Source: Oegoconia quadripuncta
Lineage: Eukaryota > Arthropoda > Insecta > Lepidoptera > Autostichidae
Length of the DNA stretch: 64,000 bases
Reading direction: 5' to 3'
Assembly (NCBI GenBank): GCA_949316235.1
Contig: OX438744.1
Location: 31,244,778-31,308,777 of the forward strand
A program made the position numbers and the translations under genes. Positions 1 to 11,171 of the stretch are shown here, piece after piece; the stretch's first letter is position 1; each line of letters opens with the position of its first letter. Under the pieces are notes generated by a model, which saw only the letters and a program-made list of their open reading frames with translations, did not search any database and was not told the origin of the DNA.

Positions 1-245
1 CGCTCGTGTCTCGCCCGGGTAGGCGTGGTCTCCAGGCCGGTCAATAGCACGGCATCGCGCCTCTCACTCGCGCCCCATAAAGTGCTGTATCCGCATCCCT
101 TTCCCCCCGGGGATGATTGAAACGTCTGATGCCGCAGGCGCCCCGCGCGCCCCCTCGCCAAGGACGTTCAGTGAATCCGTCCCTCTCTGCCGCGAGAGCA
201 CGTGTCTCCGTTACTATTTCATAATATAATGTGTGCCCCCTTGGT
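1..245. other. GC- and CpG-rich segment at left edge
   Basis: This edge is much richer in G, C and CpG than the AT-rich DNA that follows. A 75-codon open frame runs on the minus strand (41-268), but its translation matches no family I know and is low-complexity R/G/A-rich. The base composition resembles insect promoter or 5' UTR exons, including the GC-rich leader of the PMCA exon at 42877. It may be part of a first exon or promoter cut by the window edge. No TATA box, initiator or convincing splice donor was identified. Confidence 0.25.
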
Positions 246-2607
246 ACCGCGCGAAAATTCACAACCAATTATGAGTCAAGTGCCTGATAAATTAGGTGAC
301 AAATTTTATGCCTGAAAGGAATTCCGAAGTCGCTTTTAGCGATGAGTGGGGAACTCTACTATCGAGGACAATTACGTGCCCCTGTGAAGTGATATGGAGA
401 TAAGAAGATTTTCTGGGAACACCACCTCTTCGTGTTTTCCGTCCTGTGTACTATCTCGCCTTACCAATCTCGCCAAGTCTTCAGGTATGTTAGTGTCTAA
501 AGTGTGGATCACCGTTAGAGATTCGTGTCGACGACTCAATCCTTCCAAGTTTTCGATATCTTATAGTGGCGATAATTCCCATTTTCATATCCCAAGCGAT
601 CCGCAGCGTAAACCACTTAACCTCATTCTCGATTCTCTCGGCTATATTCGAGTAAAAATGCCCCAGCGTCATTATATTTCCATAGACGTCGCCTGACTGT
701 CGCCGGGAGTCTAGACACATAATAATTATACATCGTGCCAACAAGGACGTATTCTGAAGATGTGACTCACAGGAAATCGCTCTCGATATCGATCGCATCT
801 CGTTCTGTTCCTCGAGAAGGTCAGAGAGTAATCGAATACGGCCTATTGTTTTCGGTAAAAGCTATTGGAATAAACGCGGTCACTCGATACTTCGAGGGTT
901 CTCTTTAAAAATAACCTCTCGCTCCCTCTGACATCATAAAGGGCTTTCTCAAAATTTATTACACCTCCCTCGTTTTCTCTAGTTTTTATTCTTCATGCAC
1001 AAAAATACTGATTAATCAATAGAAAAATTCTGATCTTTCAAAAATTAAGTGTGGTTTGGCAATTATTAACGACATTCCTATTCCAAACATCGGTCTGCGC
1101 ATATGCGCTATTATTTAAGGATCTGTTACTTCCATTAAGCTCTTTAAGTGGTAATAATCGTGTATAGCATCTTGCCTCATAACTTCACCGCCATCTTTAG
1201 AGCGAGTGATTCACATCTGAATGTAACCACCATTTTTAAAGACAATCATGCGATATAATCACACTTAGCTATGAACATAATTTGTGCAACCGACGTAAAC
1301 ACATTGTGAGATAAAACGCCTACCATTGTGCCCATTTGGAAATAAACGTGAATTGAAACGGCACGTTGATGATGGTGGTTTTGATGACGAAAGCTCGTCA
1401 TTTGGTTCTGGTCGCACAATCATCCACTTAACTGCATCAAATCGTACAAGTTTAGCCTTTTATCTTTGCTTTTCAACTATTATTTTTCGTAATCGCAAGC
1501 CTTATTGTGAGTATGAAAGTTTCGATATTAGTGCTTTCTTTTGCTAACCTAAACGTATTTTTTTTATCAAGTTTTCCCTCATGTTAAAGTCCAAAATTGA
1601 TCAGATTGACTTATTTTTGATTGTACTGTCGCCTGCTGCATTAGGGGTATACATTAGTATACCCCTTGTTCTCTAACTTGCTAGCTCTTTTGCATTAATT
1701 ATTGATGTAAAGCAAAACGTTCTGACAACACTACCCATGGCTTGTTCTGTCTTGCACGCCTTAATTATTGTAATTTCAGCCCCAGGTGATTGTACATTTC
1801 TTCAATGTCTAATGCATCCATTATGATACATATAGAACGTTATTCTGCACACATCAATTATATTATGCCAATGGTATGTTTACCGGTCATTGCGGCCTTT
1901 GTAACAAGTGAAGTCATCACAACAAGTAGGGGCACTGATACAGAATTATCATTGTGTGAATCATTTCCTCTTTGTCCTTATTGGATGGTTTTGCGTCTGT
2001 CGAATTAATTTGATTGAAACATGTCAACGTTGCTTCACCGAAATGAAACTGGAAAATTTGTAGAACTTTTTGTTAATATATATCTACGATCGAACAACTA
2101 TGCAAGACCAGTCTACGAAAGACTACATATAAAAATGTCCTAAGAAATATGCCCTCTGATGCCATACATCCGAAGCGACCAATATCCCGACGTACCCACT
2201 TCTGTCTTGCTTGAGAATCTGTTTGACGGAGGTGTGTGTTTGTGTCCAGTGTTTGTCAGTAAAGCGTGATCCGATTTGATTGCGGTTGTTTAGGGGATAG
2301 GATGAAAATCGATTAGGCCGTTTCGAAGATATTTACCCTTTTACACGTTTTTTGGTGCATTTTCATGATATACTAGCTTATCGAGGGTTTTCTAACTTTT
2401 TTTTTAATATAATTCAAGATTAAACTCTGGGATAGGTTCTTGGCTTTGTCTGATGCAAGATATTTAGCTTTTAACAATTATCTTTTCTTCTAGATCTACG
2501 TGTATATAAACACTACACTACACGTTACACTAATTATGGATGACCATAGTCGATTGACAAATTTCGTCAACATTTTAGCATATCCTTTGAAGTAAGCATA
2601 CATATTA
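246..2607. other. AT-rich non-coding DNA, no gene seen
   Basis: Short open frames at 394-696 (+), 490-798 (-), 1326-1547 (+) and 1790-2008 (+) overlap one another or have no family resemblance. I treat them as chance. The only structure noted is a short perfect inverted repeat at 1643-1666 (10-base arms AGGGGTATAC, 4-base loop ATTA). Confidence 0.6.
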
Positions 2608-2715
2608 CGACTACCTGTTTGGTGTAGTGGTTAGCAATTCTGACCACTATACCAAAAGGTTGCGGGTTCGAATCCCGCTAGGGGCATATGGTTGTGTGAT
2701 ATGTACGTGTACTAA
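2608..2715 (+). mobile_element. SINE-A, 3'-truncated copy
   Basis: The tRNA-like head has a pol III A-box-like TGGTGTAGTGGTTA followed by a perfect T-arm (GCGGG-TTCGAAT-CCCGC) at about 2661-2677 and the family signature CTAGGGGCATATG. The body is recognisable only to about 2715, where similarity to the full copies at 34368 and 59858 ends. The acceptor ends do not pair, so it is a retroposon head and not a tRNA gene. Confidence 0.8.
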
Positions 2716-5585
2716 AGTGATCTCAAGAAGGGAAGTGAAAACGACTTCTTTTTACATTTAAAGCCCTCCGGTCGTCAATGTAGGTAATCCTGATGCCATA
2801 TTCAAGAGTATGAATAGAACGCAAGAGATAAATGATGATTGTGGCTCCTTCAACCACTTAAGAGCATATTTAATTCTAGTCATGAATGTTGCTACACTTA
2901 TCAACGTTTCCAGTCAACATACAAATAAGGAATCCAGTAGTATACCTTAATGTAAAACTGTGACAGACAATATTTGAAGATATCAATTTTCAATGCCATT
3001 TATGCGGAAACAGGTACTATTTAGCTAATTAGTGTATCTTAACAAGTATATACGTATTACCATATCGCCTAGGTAGGCATTACTAATGTAGTTTTAAATT
3101 ACTGTTTACAAGGTTTGTGGATTGTTATAACTGTAGTCTGGTTTAATTATATCGCCGTGTATAAAGTTACCCAACTTACATGATGGGTTTTTTTACCGTT
3201 CTTTTAAATGAATCAATTTTCGTTACTCCATTGATTTACCCATATAGATTGGTAATGACCACCAATATTACAAGAACCATAGAAGTGCGTTATGTAGATA
3301 CATAATGTATCTTTAAAAATTTTATAAGTGGTCGTACTCCTACGGTCCTGTTATGGTCAATACTTTAATATGAATTTAATTTTAGTTTACAAAATAATTT
3401 TCGTAATTCGAGTATTTGTTTTTAAACTTTTAAAGATTCAGTTTAGCTCAGCGAACTAGTTCGATATTTATGTTGGACTGTATCCGACTAACTGTGTCAT
3501 CACACGGCGTTCGACAAATATTTGTCCATTCGCGGGTCCCCAAGGCGCCAAGTTAGCCTAATTAACTATTTTAACATTTCCTTCTTACAAGCTTTTATTT
3601 AGTTTGTTTTTCTTTTATATAGGTACGCTATTGAGTTGTTGGATGTTATAAAATGAAATCTACAAGAAGCTTCTCTTCTCTTTCAAATGGTTGCTATGTT
3701 AAAATTCTATTCTGAGTGCTAACCCATTTGTGCACGCCGCAACACGTGACAGCATTGTCGGGATCTTCTTCTTAGTTGTATTTCTATTTTAACTATAATT
3801 TACAACTTCTTTGTTTTTGCATCGTGTTGTGGCGTTCATAATAAACTATTCTTATTCTTATTCTGAACTAGAGGAGGGCAAGCGAAAACACGCAAACTTC
3901 TCTAATATAAGGATGTTCAGAAGCGCCATATGAAAAGATGCAAGATTGAGCCATTTCGGGAAGGTTTGGTAGCACAACGTCCTGAATGGCGCAGGGTAGT
4001 GCATAGGAGAGTAAGCGATTTCGAGAACCACCGTATAACTGACCTCGAGGTTAAACGTGACGAGCTGAAAATCCATTTGTATCACTACATGGAAGGTGTG
4101 CTTACGTGCCACTGTGGCGTTTTCGCCTCAGGTAGGTAGGTTAGGGGTTCACAATAAAAGATGGTGATAAGTTTCCAACCTTTATTGTAGCCTTGAATTT
4201 CACTGACCGCCGCAGCGTCTCGAGAGCAGTATTAGGGGGGAATCACTGGCCTGAAGATCTTCGCTCTTCGTGGGCGGGACTCGCCCACAGCTCTCGGTCG
4301 ATTGGGTTAAGCTGCCGTGAGGTTAGGGTCCTCAACAAAGCCTCAGCAGGGGTAGTAAGTGTCGTCTCAGCAGGGGTAGTAGGGGTAATGGTGTCCGCTA
4401 GCCAAACCCTTAGGCAAGCTGGGATCCCTAGAGGGATCCAAAACACTAATTGTTAGTTGCGTAACTCTGGACTGTTAAAACACAATCATGGCGCACGGGA
4501 GTTCACCGCAAAGATCGGCTATGTTAGCCATCTTCGAGGGCACCAGTGCGCGCCAAACCTATTAGGAGTCGAACTGGTTGCCATGGCCGCAATCGGTCGG
4601 AAGCATCATAGTCATGTTAAAATTATTTAATAAGTAGCACAAACGTTGCACAAAGCCTTTTATTATGTTAAATGATATATTTACTTAGATGGTCTTTATG
4701 TATATTAGTATCTCAGTTACATATAGTAATCTTAAACACAGTGAAGTAGTGTTTTATCTTTAGTTTCTCACAAGGCCACAGTTTTTATTTCTGTACATTG
4801 AAGTTTTTAGTCACTCGATTTTCTCATTTCGCATGTTAATCACAACACTCTAACACTTTCGCCACTCACGTGCCTTTCCTAGTTCAATTCGATTTATAGC
4901 GTCGTTAATACCTCTAATACCACGGGAACAGCCACAAAAGCGAACATAAATTAATCCGAACCGAAACGCAAACTGTACGCATTCGCCAATACAACTCCCT
5001 AAATAGAATTGAACACATAATATAAACCTTATAGCAGAGGTATTCAACCTTCGTGATTAATTGTATTGTCCAAATAAAAGACCACGGTCAGCCTAATGGT
5101 TCAAGTTTCTTTCCGTGAAAAAGAAGATTGTTGGATTTTGCCTAAGCGCGTATATTAAATGAGAGGTTTCCAAAAATGTCATATTTCTTACACCAACTCA
5201 TTATTTGCCCGCGGACAGTTATTGCCACATTGTCCAAAAAATAAGAGGAATTTTATTGTGTCCGGGAGATTTTCGCTATTCTTGAAAAACATTTACGCCT
5301 CTCCAACCAAGTCTGACGGAAATCTCTTGAACACAACAATAATTGTGCGTGGCTGAGGAAATAATGATTTTATGTAAGAAAATTTGAATTTTTTTGGAAG
5401 TCATTTGGTATTTCGCGCTTAGGCTAATGTTCTATGCAAGTTGAGCAAACCATTTGGCTCAAGAGGCTCAATTTCGGACTGCTTCTTTCATTTATCAATT
5501 TGTTTGCATCTCCATGGATGTCTTTTGCATTTCAATGTCTTCTCTGATATATCAGAGGTACAGTTAGCTCCATAATCCGACAGCC
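2716..5585. other. Non-coding DNA with one GC-richer patch
   Basis: No gene is recognised. A patch at about 3858-4600 is less AT-rich and carries overlapping short frames on both strands (3858-4112 -, 3930-4139 +, 4193-4456 +). It includes a short direct repeat, CTCAGCAGGGGTAGTA, at 4342-4357 and again at 4366-4381 (24-base period). The patch may be a decayed retroelement or a non-coding exon, but nothing in the translations decides this. Confidence 0.5.
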
Positions 5586-5790
5586 CCAGAAAGGAGGTTT
5601 TTCGAGTGTATGTATGTATGAATGTAGATTTTTATGTTACCTCCTGTAGCCTAAACGGCTGGACAAATTTTGAAGTTCAATATATCGTTTGATTCGTCTT
5701 TATCCCTAAAGTGTCCTAGGATACCTTTTTGTGGTAAAAAATCTTACATGGCGCCCGCAAAATACAAAATATGCTGTCGGGTTTTTAGGT
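5586..5790 (+). repeat. Repeat J, copy 1
   Basis: This contains the blocks GAAAGGAGG, CGAGTGTATGTATGTATG, TTACCTCCTGTAGCCTAAACG and AAAATACAAAATATGC. The same blocks, in the same order, recur at 41558-41690 (+), and the first two on the minus strand at 9565-9720. Related ends are at 49925-50014 and around 52960-53340. It is a dispersed repeat of unknown class; the (GTAT)n tract and the AACGGCTGGATGGAT-type motif are common in lepidopteran transposon tails. Confidence 0.65.
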
Positions 5791-6239
5791 TTTAAAAAAT
5801 CTCAAATATTTCTATGTCACTCTGATTTATCCGTGGCATAACTGTAACAGTGTATTGTATCAATGCACAAATGGTCATCTTGGCCCTGACCATCTCTGGA
5901 CAGATAATACTGTGTTATTGTACAGAAGGTTTCCAACCACTGGATCAGGTCCCGGTTTACGGATTCCCGTTAAACGTCAACCGTACCAAGAACTGTATCC
6001 GGCACGTTTTGACTGCCATTGTTAATGCACGCTATTTAAGGCCTGGGTTTAAATAAGAAAGCTGGGCTTGTTCTTGGTTCATATCTTCTTATGTGAGACA
6101 ACTGTAATGTGTGTTCGTCGAAGCTCTACCTTTTCAAACAGAAAAAAGCAGATATTTACCACCGAACTGGCGAATATAATAGCTGTATTTTGTCTCTTTT
6201 CCTGAGTTTGAAAAGTAGTCGCTTAAAAACTGTTATTGG

Positions 6240-6470
6240 CTTTGGACTTTATCGCACAATTTATATAAAACTATAATAACTTTATCGCGGAAATTTGTTT
6301 ATCCCACGGGATCTACTCAATTTATCGGGATAAAAAATATCCTATGTCTTAATCCAGGGTATATTGTACCTATATACCAAATTTCATCCAAATCCGTTTA
6401 TCTGTTTCGTCGTGATTGAGCAACAAACAAAGAAATAAACATCCAATCTTTCGCATTTATAATTTTAGTT
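6240..6470 (+). repeat. Lepidopteran-type retroelement tail (ACCAAATTTCATCCAAATCCG type)
   Basis: The segment runs through CCTATGTCTTAATCCAGGGT, ATACCAAATTTCATCCAAAT, and ends TTTCGCATTTATAATTTTAG. This order of motifs is a very common dispersed tail in butterfly and moth genomes, from memory of such sequences. A second, more diverged copy is at 40305-40445 (+). Confidence 0.6.
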
Positions 6471-6889
6471 AGACTAGATTAATTAGCATGGCTTAATTTT
6501 AGTTATGAGAAAAAATTTACAACCTGTGTTCCATGCTTGTGAGCTAGATTACCTCCAAACCCTCAGGGTGACAACTCATCTCTAACCCCCACAATCATCG
6601 ACCTTTACATTTCGTTGGTGTTACCATGGCAGTTGTAATCACTTTCCTGTCTCTGCTTTCTCGAATATCATACTTTATAAACTAATTGGAGATTTCAAAT
6701 AAGTTCCAATCCTTTTGTCGTGGAAGACGTAGGAGGACGAATGGATAATTATTTGAATCAGCCTTGGTGCCAATCTTTGTCTGTATAGGTTAACGCTAGA
6801 ATAGAACTCACTCATCAGTCATTGATGTTTATGCAGTTCTTTACCAAAATGCTTGTCAGTTGAATGTGTCTCAAGCTAATAAGATGATC

Positions 6890-7201
6890 GATAAACTAAG
6901 GATCTTTCGATTATGGGCTGAGCTCAACATGAGTTATGAAGAGAAGCGATGCTCGGTGTTTCGATGATGAAAGAGATCGTAGATGAACAAAAATCTTCGA
7001 CATTCCAGCGGATTGGTCAGTTGAAGGCAGTGGGCGGGCCACAGGGCGTCAGACTGATAACCATTGGGTCATAATAACAGTTCTAGAGTGGCCGGATGAC
7101 CCGATAAAGGTCGCGAATGCAGTCCGCTTCCAAACGTTCGTAATATATGGGGATGCCTATGTCCAGCACTGGACGTTCGGTGGCTGATATGATGATGAGG
7201 A
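6890..7201 (+). mobile_element. RTE-like LINE remnant, 3' end
   Basis: This is decayed sequence corresponding to the extreme C-terminus and 3' end of an RTE-clade non-LTR retrotransposon. Pieces in different frames read AGHRAS, DNHWV..VLEW and GDAYVQHWT, which follow the usual WAGH, VLEWRP and EAYVQQW order of these ORF2 proteins. It ends in GGCTGATATGATGATGAGG, the typical short GATGAT-repeat tail. Frameshifts and stops make it a non-functional fossil. It lies directly upstream of a truncated SINE-C. Confidence 0.6.
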
Positions 7202-7224
7202 GGGATTTATGACCCAAGCTGCTC

Positions 7225-7427
7225 CAAGTGGCTAACTACCACCATCTTAAATAAATCTGCCGCCAAACAACAATGATAAAAGCATTGTTGTGTTCCGGTT
7301 GTCAGAGATAAGATAGCCAAATAAAATGGGGTGCCCGGGTTAGTACGCTTCCATCTTCGCCCTCATCTTCACTTAACATCAGGTGTGATGGAGGTCAAGT
7401 GCTAACCCGTTGTGCATAAAAAAAAGT
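7225..7427 (+). mobile_element. SINE-C, 5'-truncated
   Basis: The body begins near CTAACTACCACCATCTTA, without the tRNA-like head. It continues through GTTCCGGTTGTCAGAGATAAG and the 3' block CTTCACTTAACATCAGGTGTG, and ends in an A-tail after TGTGCAT. It sits only about 160 bases upstream of a full-length copy in the same orientation. Confidence 0.85.
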
Positions 7428-7585
7428 AACTTTACTCATTCGGTTAGAATTTCGCTGGAACTCCGTAACTTTTGCGAGAGTGGACGGGTAAGTTGATAAG
7501 AAACCTTTCTAAACGGGGTTAGCCTGTGTAAAATTATATTTCATGTAACGTGCTTATTCGAAAAGGCCACAATTTTGCATCTTAT

Positions 7586-7913
7586 TTAACCGCCTCCGTG
7601 GCTCAATGTAAATAACATTGGGTTTACGATTCGGAGGTCGCGGGTTCGATCCCCAGCGGGGTACATGTTTAAGTACTAGATTTGGTTGGTGATAGGTCAT
7701 TTTAAATGTCCGCCCGTCTAGCTACCACCATCTTATCTAAATCTGCCGCCAAGCAGCAATGGTAATAGCATTGCTGTGTTCCGGTTGTCAGAGATAAGAT
7801 AGCCAGTCCCCCAAATGTGTTGGCGTTTCCGGGTCAGTACGCTTCCACCTTCGACCTCATCTTCACTTAACATCAGGTGTGATTGAGTACAACCCGTCGT
7901 GCATAAAAAAAAA
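7586..7913 (+). mobile_element. SINE-C, full-length copy
   Basis: About 328 bases. The head CCGCCTCCGTGGCTCAATGT and T-arm-like GCGGGTTCGATCCCC form the tRNA-related region. The body contains ATCTTATCT and its complement AGATAAGAT about 75 bases apart (a conserved stem), with an inner CAATG...CATTG pair. The 3' end is TGATTGAG...CGTGCATAAAAAAAA. Full-length relatives are at 56052-56374 (-), 56534-57050 (+, interrupted) and 61231-61563 (+). Confidence 0.9.
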
Positions 7914-8046
7914 TCACAAATAGTTTTAGTGCAGTATACATAAAACTAATACAAAAATTTAATAATTCACTACTATGGAGACTGTGCCTATACTAGGAAG
8001 GCCCTCTACTACAGGACACCAGGCCCCCAGAGCCGAAAAATATACG

Positions 8047-8070
8047 AACAGTGGTCATAGGACCACTGTT
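8047..8070. repeat. Perfect hairpin, 10-bp stem
   Basis: AACAGTGGTC at 8047-8056 and GACCACTGTT at 8061-8070 are exact complements around the loop ATAG. It lies 8 bases upstream of a longer hairpin with the same loop sequence. Confidence 0.8.
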
Positions 8071-8078
8071 TGTATATG

Positions 8079-8147
8079 TATGTTTCAGTTATCATATATA
8101 CATATTCATAGGAATATGTATATATGATATATGATAACTGAAACATA
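8079..8147. repeat. Long hairpin, 29-bp stem with 7-base bulge
   Basis: The left arm 8079-8107 (starts TATGTTTCAGTTATCATATA) is complementary to the right arm 8112-8147. The right arm carries one extra 7-base ATATATGA-type repeat. The loop is ATAG. It matches no element family identified elsewhere in the window. Confidence 0.8.
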
Positions 8148-8439
8148 GCTAACGTTATGGTAGAAAATTTATAACGAAACTCTGTATACTGTGAGATTTA
8201 TTGTGTAAACATCTCTAATGTTTCTTTTTTTTTTTAAACTGATCTCTACTACTAAAATATATTTCTGATGTTTTTCTATTATCTGTGTCCAATAAAGGTT
8301 TCGCTTGGTTCCAGGTCGCCACCTGCAGCATAATAGGGAGCCATACGCCGCGGCCGAAAGACGGGTGCGATACGCACTCGTGGTATGTATCCTTAAAAGC
8401 AATCTACTTCAATAGGGTTATCTTCTCTCCAAATACATA

Positions 8440-8854
8440 TTGGGTATTTACCAATGAAATTGGAGTTTTTTTTCTTCGTTAATCATATGTACCAATTCCT
8501 GCGATTTTCAAAGCTATATCTAAATTTGTTTTTTATTTGGAAAATGGAATATTATTTCAAGGTTTCACATGAAATATTTTTTTATTTCTGGGCTAAATCA
8601 CATAATAAAAAAAATTTGAACAGAGCTCTTTTCATGTGCTTCCCATAATCATTTTTTAGATTCGCTGAAACTTTTATAAAGCGGTTACTTTTAAAAATTA
8701 ACGCTGCCTATAATTAACTTAATGTTATCCGATAATACACACAATGTTTCGCTGAATTTGCCGTTCCCAAAAAAAATCAAAAATGTTTGTATGGAGAAAA
8801 CAGTCTTAATGTAATTCTTCATACAAAACGCCAATTTCATAGGTAAGGACCTAA
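8440..8854. mobile_element. Mariner-type MITE, copy 1 (415 bp)
   Basis: The terminal inverted repeats are TTGGGTATTTACCAATGAAA on the left and its near-complement ending GGTAAGGACCTAA on the right, about 27 bases each. They are flanked by TA on both sides (8438-8439 and 8855-8856), as expected for Tc1/mariner target duplication. The TIR resembles the cecropia-type mariner end, from memory. The interior has no transposase frame. A close copy is at 20568-20970. Short frames inside (8285-8482, 8454-8648) are chance. Confidence 0.8.
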
Positions 8855-9016
8855 TATGTACCTACTATTCGCATCATGCCTTTCCATATAAAAATTTCAT
8901 CAGACAGTATGATCGGTTTCAATTAATTATTAATTTTTTTTTCATGTCGTCAAACTCAATGACTCTTGACCAATATTTTCAAATAAAAAATATGACGCGG
9001 ATCTTATCACTTATGA

Positions 9017-9215
9017 TGACCGATTGGTGTAGTAGATAGTGACCTTGTCAGCGAAACCAATGGTTGCGGGTTAGAGTACTGCGAGGGGTAAATGTTTGTG
9101 TGATGAATATGAACATGTATTCACGAGTCACAGTTGTTTATATAAACATTTATGTATGTTTATCCGTTATCAGTATCCATAGTACAAGTACACAATAGTA
9201 GATAGTCAAGAATTT
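9017..9215 (+). mobile_element. SINE-B, diverged copy
   Basis: The head is GACCGATTGGTGTAGTAGAT with the variable loop TGTCAGCGAAACCAATGG and a mutated T-arm. The family body TGTTTGTGTGATGAATATGAA follows, then TATCCGTTATCAGTATCCAT. SINE-B differs from SINE-A mainly in the anticodon-arm region (CCTGTCAGCGAAACCAACGG). The 3' end is missing or eroded beyond about 9215. Confidence 0.75.
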
Positions 9216-9244
9216 CCTATGAATAAATTCATAACACCATAAAA

Positions 9245-9515
9245 CAGAAATTATTAACAAAAGGCTATTTTAAAATTCTGACTATTTGGATGATAAGACA
9301 TGTAGCCGTTCTAATTCAGTCTGATTATACATTAATATATATTTTTCCTTGTTTTGGCGAATGAAAATCTATTTGTAAAGAGCTTTGCTTAGTTTGGGAC
9401 TAGATGGTTGGGGTAAGTGTCCGAAATATTGATTAAAAAAAAAATATAATTTTATAACCCTCGACTTTCTTGCAAGTTCTTCTCAGTAGAGTCAGTGGAG
9501 TATTTAATAATCAAA
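9245..9515 (+). mobile_element. LINE-F 3' fragment with a nested SINE-B tail
   Basis: AAATTCTGACTATTTGGATG through TTTGTAAAGAGC, then AACCCTCGACTTTCTTGC onward, follow the LINE-F 3' UTR seen at 27058-27350 and (minus) 53936-54475. Between the two blocks, about 9386-9460 is TTTGCTTAGTTTGGGACTAG followed by an A-run. That is the 3' tail of SINE-B, so a 5'-truncated SINE appears to have landed inside an older LINE fragment. Confidence 0.6.
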
Positions 9516-9564
9516 AAACCCGCCAGCTTATTTTTTATTTTGCGGACGACACAAGGAGTTTTTA

Positions 9565-9720
9565 CTATAAAAATTATCTTATGACTCTCCAGGTACTCGT
9601 ATCAAAGCGAATGTAACTTCGAAATTGGTCAAGCCAAAGGAACGGACATACATAGATACATATACATACATACACTCGACAAATATTATACCCTCCTTTC
9701 TTGGGCAGTCGTGTAAAATA
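9565..9720 (-). repeat. Repeat J, copy 2
   Basis: On the minus strand this reads GCCCAAGAAAGGAGGGTATA, then GTCGAGTGTATGTATGTATA, matching the first blocks of repeat J at 5586. The minus-strand frame at 9579-9779 is only a translation of this repeat. Confidence 0.6.
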
Positions 9721-9728
9721 TAACGTTT

Positions 9729-9800
9729 TTGAGATAGATAGATAGATAAAGCGTTTATTTGCATATTACAGAAACACATACAAAAATATTCGACGCAACA
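9729..9800 (-). repeat. (GATA)n tract and retroelement tail
   Basis: GAGATAGATAGATAGATAAA is followed by AGCGTTTATTTGCATATTAC and CAGAAACACATACAAAAATA. The CATRTTACAGAAACRCATA phrase recurs at about 60328-60355 beside a LINE coding remnant, so this is probably the 3' end of the same minus-strand LINE type. Confidence 0.5.
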
Positions 9801-10267
9801 ATCATTCTGCTTAGTGTTATTCTTACAAAATGTAGGCTTATTTCATAGTAATACTTATAAGTATAGTAAGTGAAACTTTTGTTTTTTTTTTTGCTCAATC
9901 CTTATTTTATCCGTCCTCGTCACTCCACTCATCCATCTCAACATACGAGTACCTAACCATAAACATTCCATTAAAGTTTCCATAACGTCGAGTTTGAAAA
10001 TTGCAATCGCTATGACATCGTTGTCTATACTGATAAGTTTACTTGAGCTTGTCATAACGTCGGGTGAACAAACAGTATAAACTTGAGTCAACTATGTCGC
10101 TCAAATGTGTTTAGACGAAGTATACCTATCGCGTTTGCACTCGCGTTCGTGTCGCAGTCGCATTCGCTACTCCTTTTCTATTAGCGAAGGTAAGCAAAGG
10201 CTCGCGCGAACAGTCCTTGGATGGGAGAGCACTAGTGGTATTTTATACGATCATTTCTGTGCTTAGA

Positions 10268-10380
10268 AACACATTCAGGTGGCCACTATTCCGCACTGGG
10301 TCTGTATGGTGGGTTATGGACTATGTCCTCTCCAGTGAGAGGAGGCTGTGTCCCAACAGTGTGGAATGGCTGATGATGGG
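10268..10380 (+). repeat. Repeat M tail, diverged
   Basis: The block GGTGGGTTATGGACTATGTC, the inverted GAGAGGAGG pair and GTGTCCCAACAGTGTGGAAT, ending GGCTGATGATGGG, match the repeat M tails at 21268-21345 (-), 36335-36430 (-) and 62510-62610 (+). It looks like the 3' end of a non-LTR element. Confidence 0.5.
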
Positions 10381-10669
10381 TGACACTTATCGCAATAATC
10401 ATCAATTTTGAAGATAATCAAATAATGACCATGATTTTGTATGCCGTTTGTAAAAAAAGCTGGTATTTTTTACCACGAAAGGGTAAAGTTCCCTTTTTTA
10501 TTGTGCATCTGTTTTGTCGGTCAAGACAGGTTTTATTCGGACGGCTAGAGGTACCAAGCTGAAATTAATATTAATAATTAAAGTCTACAGCCTTGACCAA
10601 TAATTAAGTCTTGTAAAAAATTTAAGTTTTTAACTCAATCCTTTAAAAAGATATTTATCTAGAGGTAGG

Positions 10670-10750
10670 TTCCAGTAGATTTAAATTGACATTCAAACAA
10701 ATGATATCATGTATCTTACGTAGAAATAAATGCTTGAAGTTTGAAATATT
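10670..10750 (+). repeat. Repeat G, copy 1
   Basis: TCCAGTAGATTTAAATTGAC, then AAATGATATCATGTATCTTA and AAATAAATGCTTGAAGTTTG, are repeated almost base for base at 23490-23568. About 78 bases are shared and the unit ends in an AATAAA-like signal, so it is probably a retroelement 3' end. Confidence 0.65.
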
Positions 10751-10993
10751 TGAAGTTCTGTTAATTTGTATTTTCATTTGCAGTTACATTTAATTTTTTT
10801 ACGTGGAAACAAAATATTTAAGGCTAGTTTTTGTAATGAATATATTATTTTATTGTCATGTACGTGCAATTGCCAAAGTTTGTCGGGTTTATTATGTTAG
10901 ACCTTATATGGATTTGTCAATGGTGATGTTGGGCAGGTAACGATCCTCTGGGCTGGAGTACTTACTCGCACTTGGCTGGTTTATTCTATATCG

Positions 10994-11171
10994 ATCTGCT
11001 GTCAAGCAGCAATGTTAATAGCATTGTTGTGTTCCGGTTGTCAGAGATAAGATAGCCAGTCCCCCAAATGTGTTGGGGTTTCCGGGTCAGTACGCTTCCA
11101 CCTTCAACCTCATCTTCACTTAACATCAGATGTGATTGAGGTTCAAGTACGAACCCTTCGTGCATAAAAAA
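10994..11171 (+). mobile_element. SINE-C, 5'-truncated
   Basis: It starts in the body at GATCTGCTGTCAAGCAGC and runs to the A-tail after CCCTTCGTGCAT. The 3' two thirds are close to the copies at 7586 and 18022. Confidence 0.85.

Noticed and set aside
4193..4456. 87-codon frame with a repeated SAGVV peptide
   Set aside because: The repeat is a 24-base duplication in a GC-richer patch; a second frame is open on the other strand and neither resembles a known protein.
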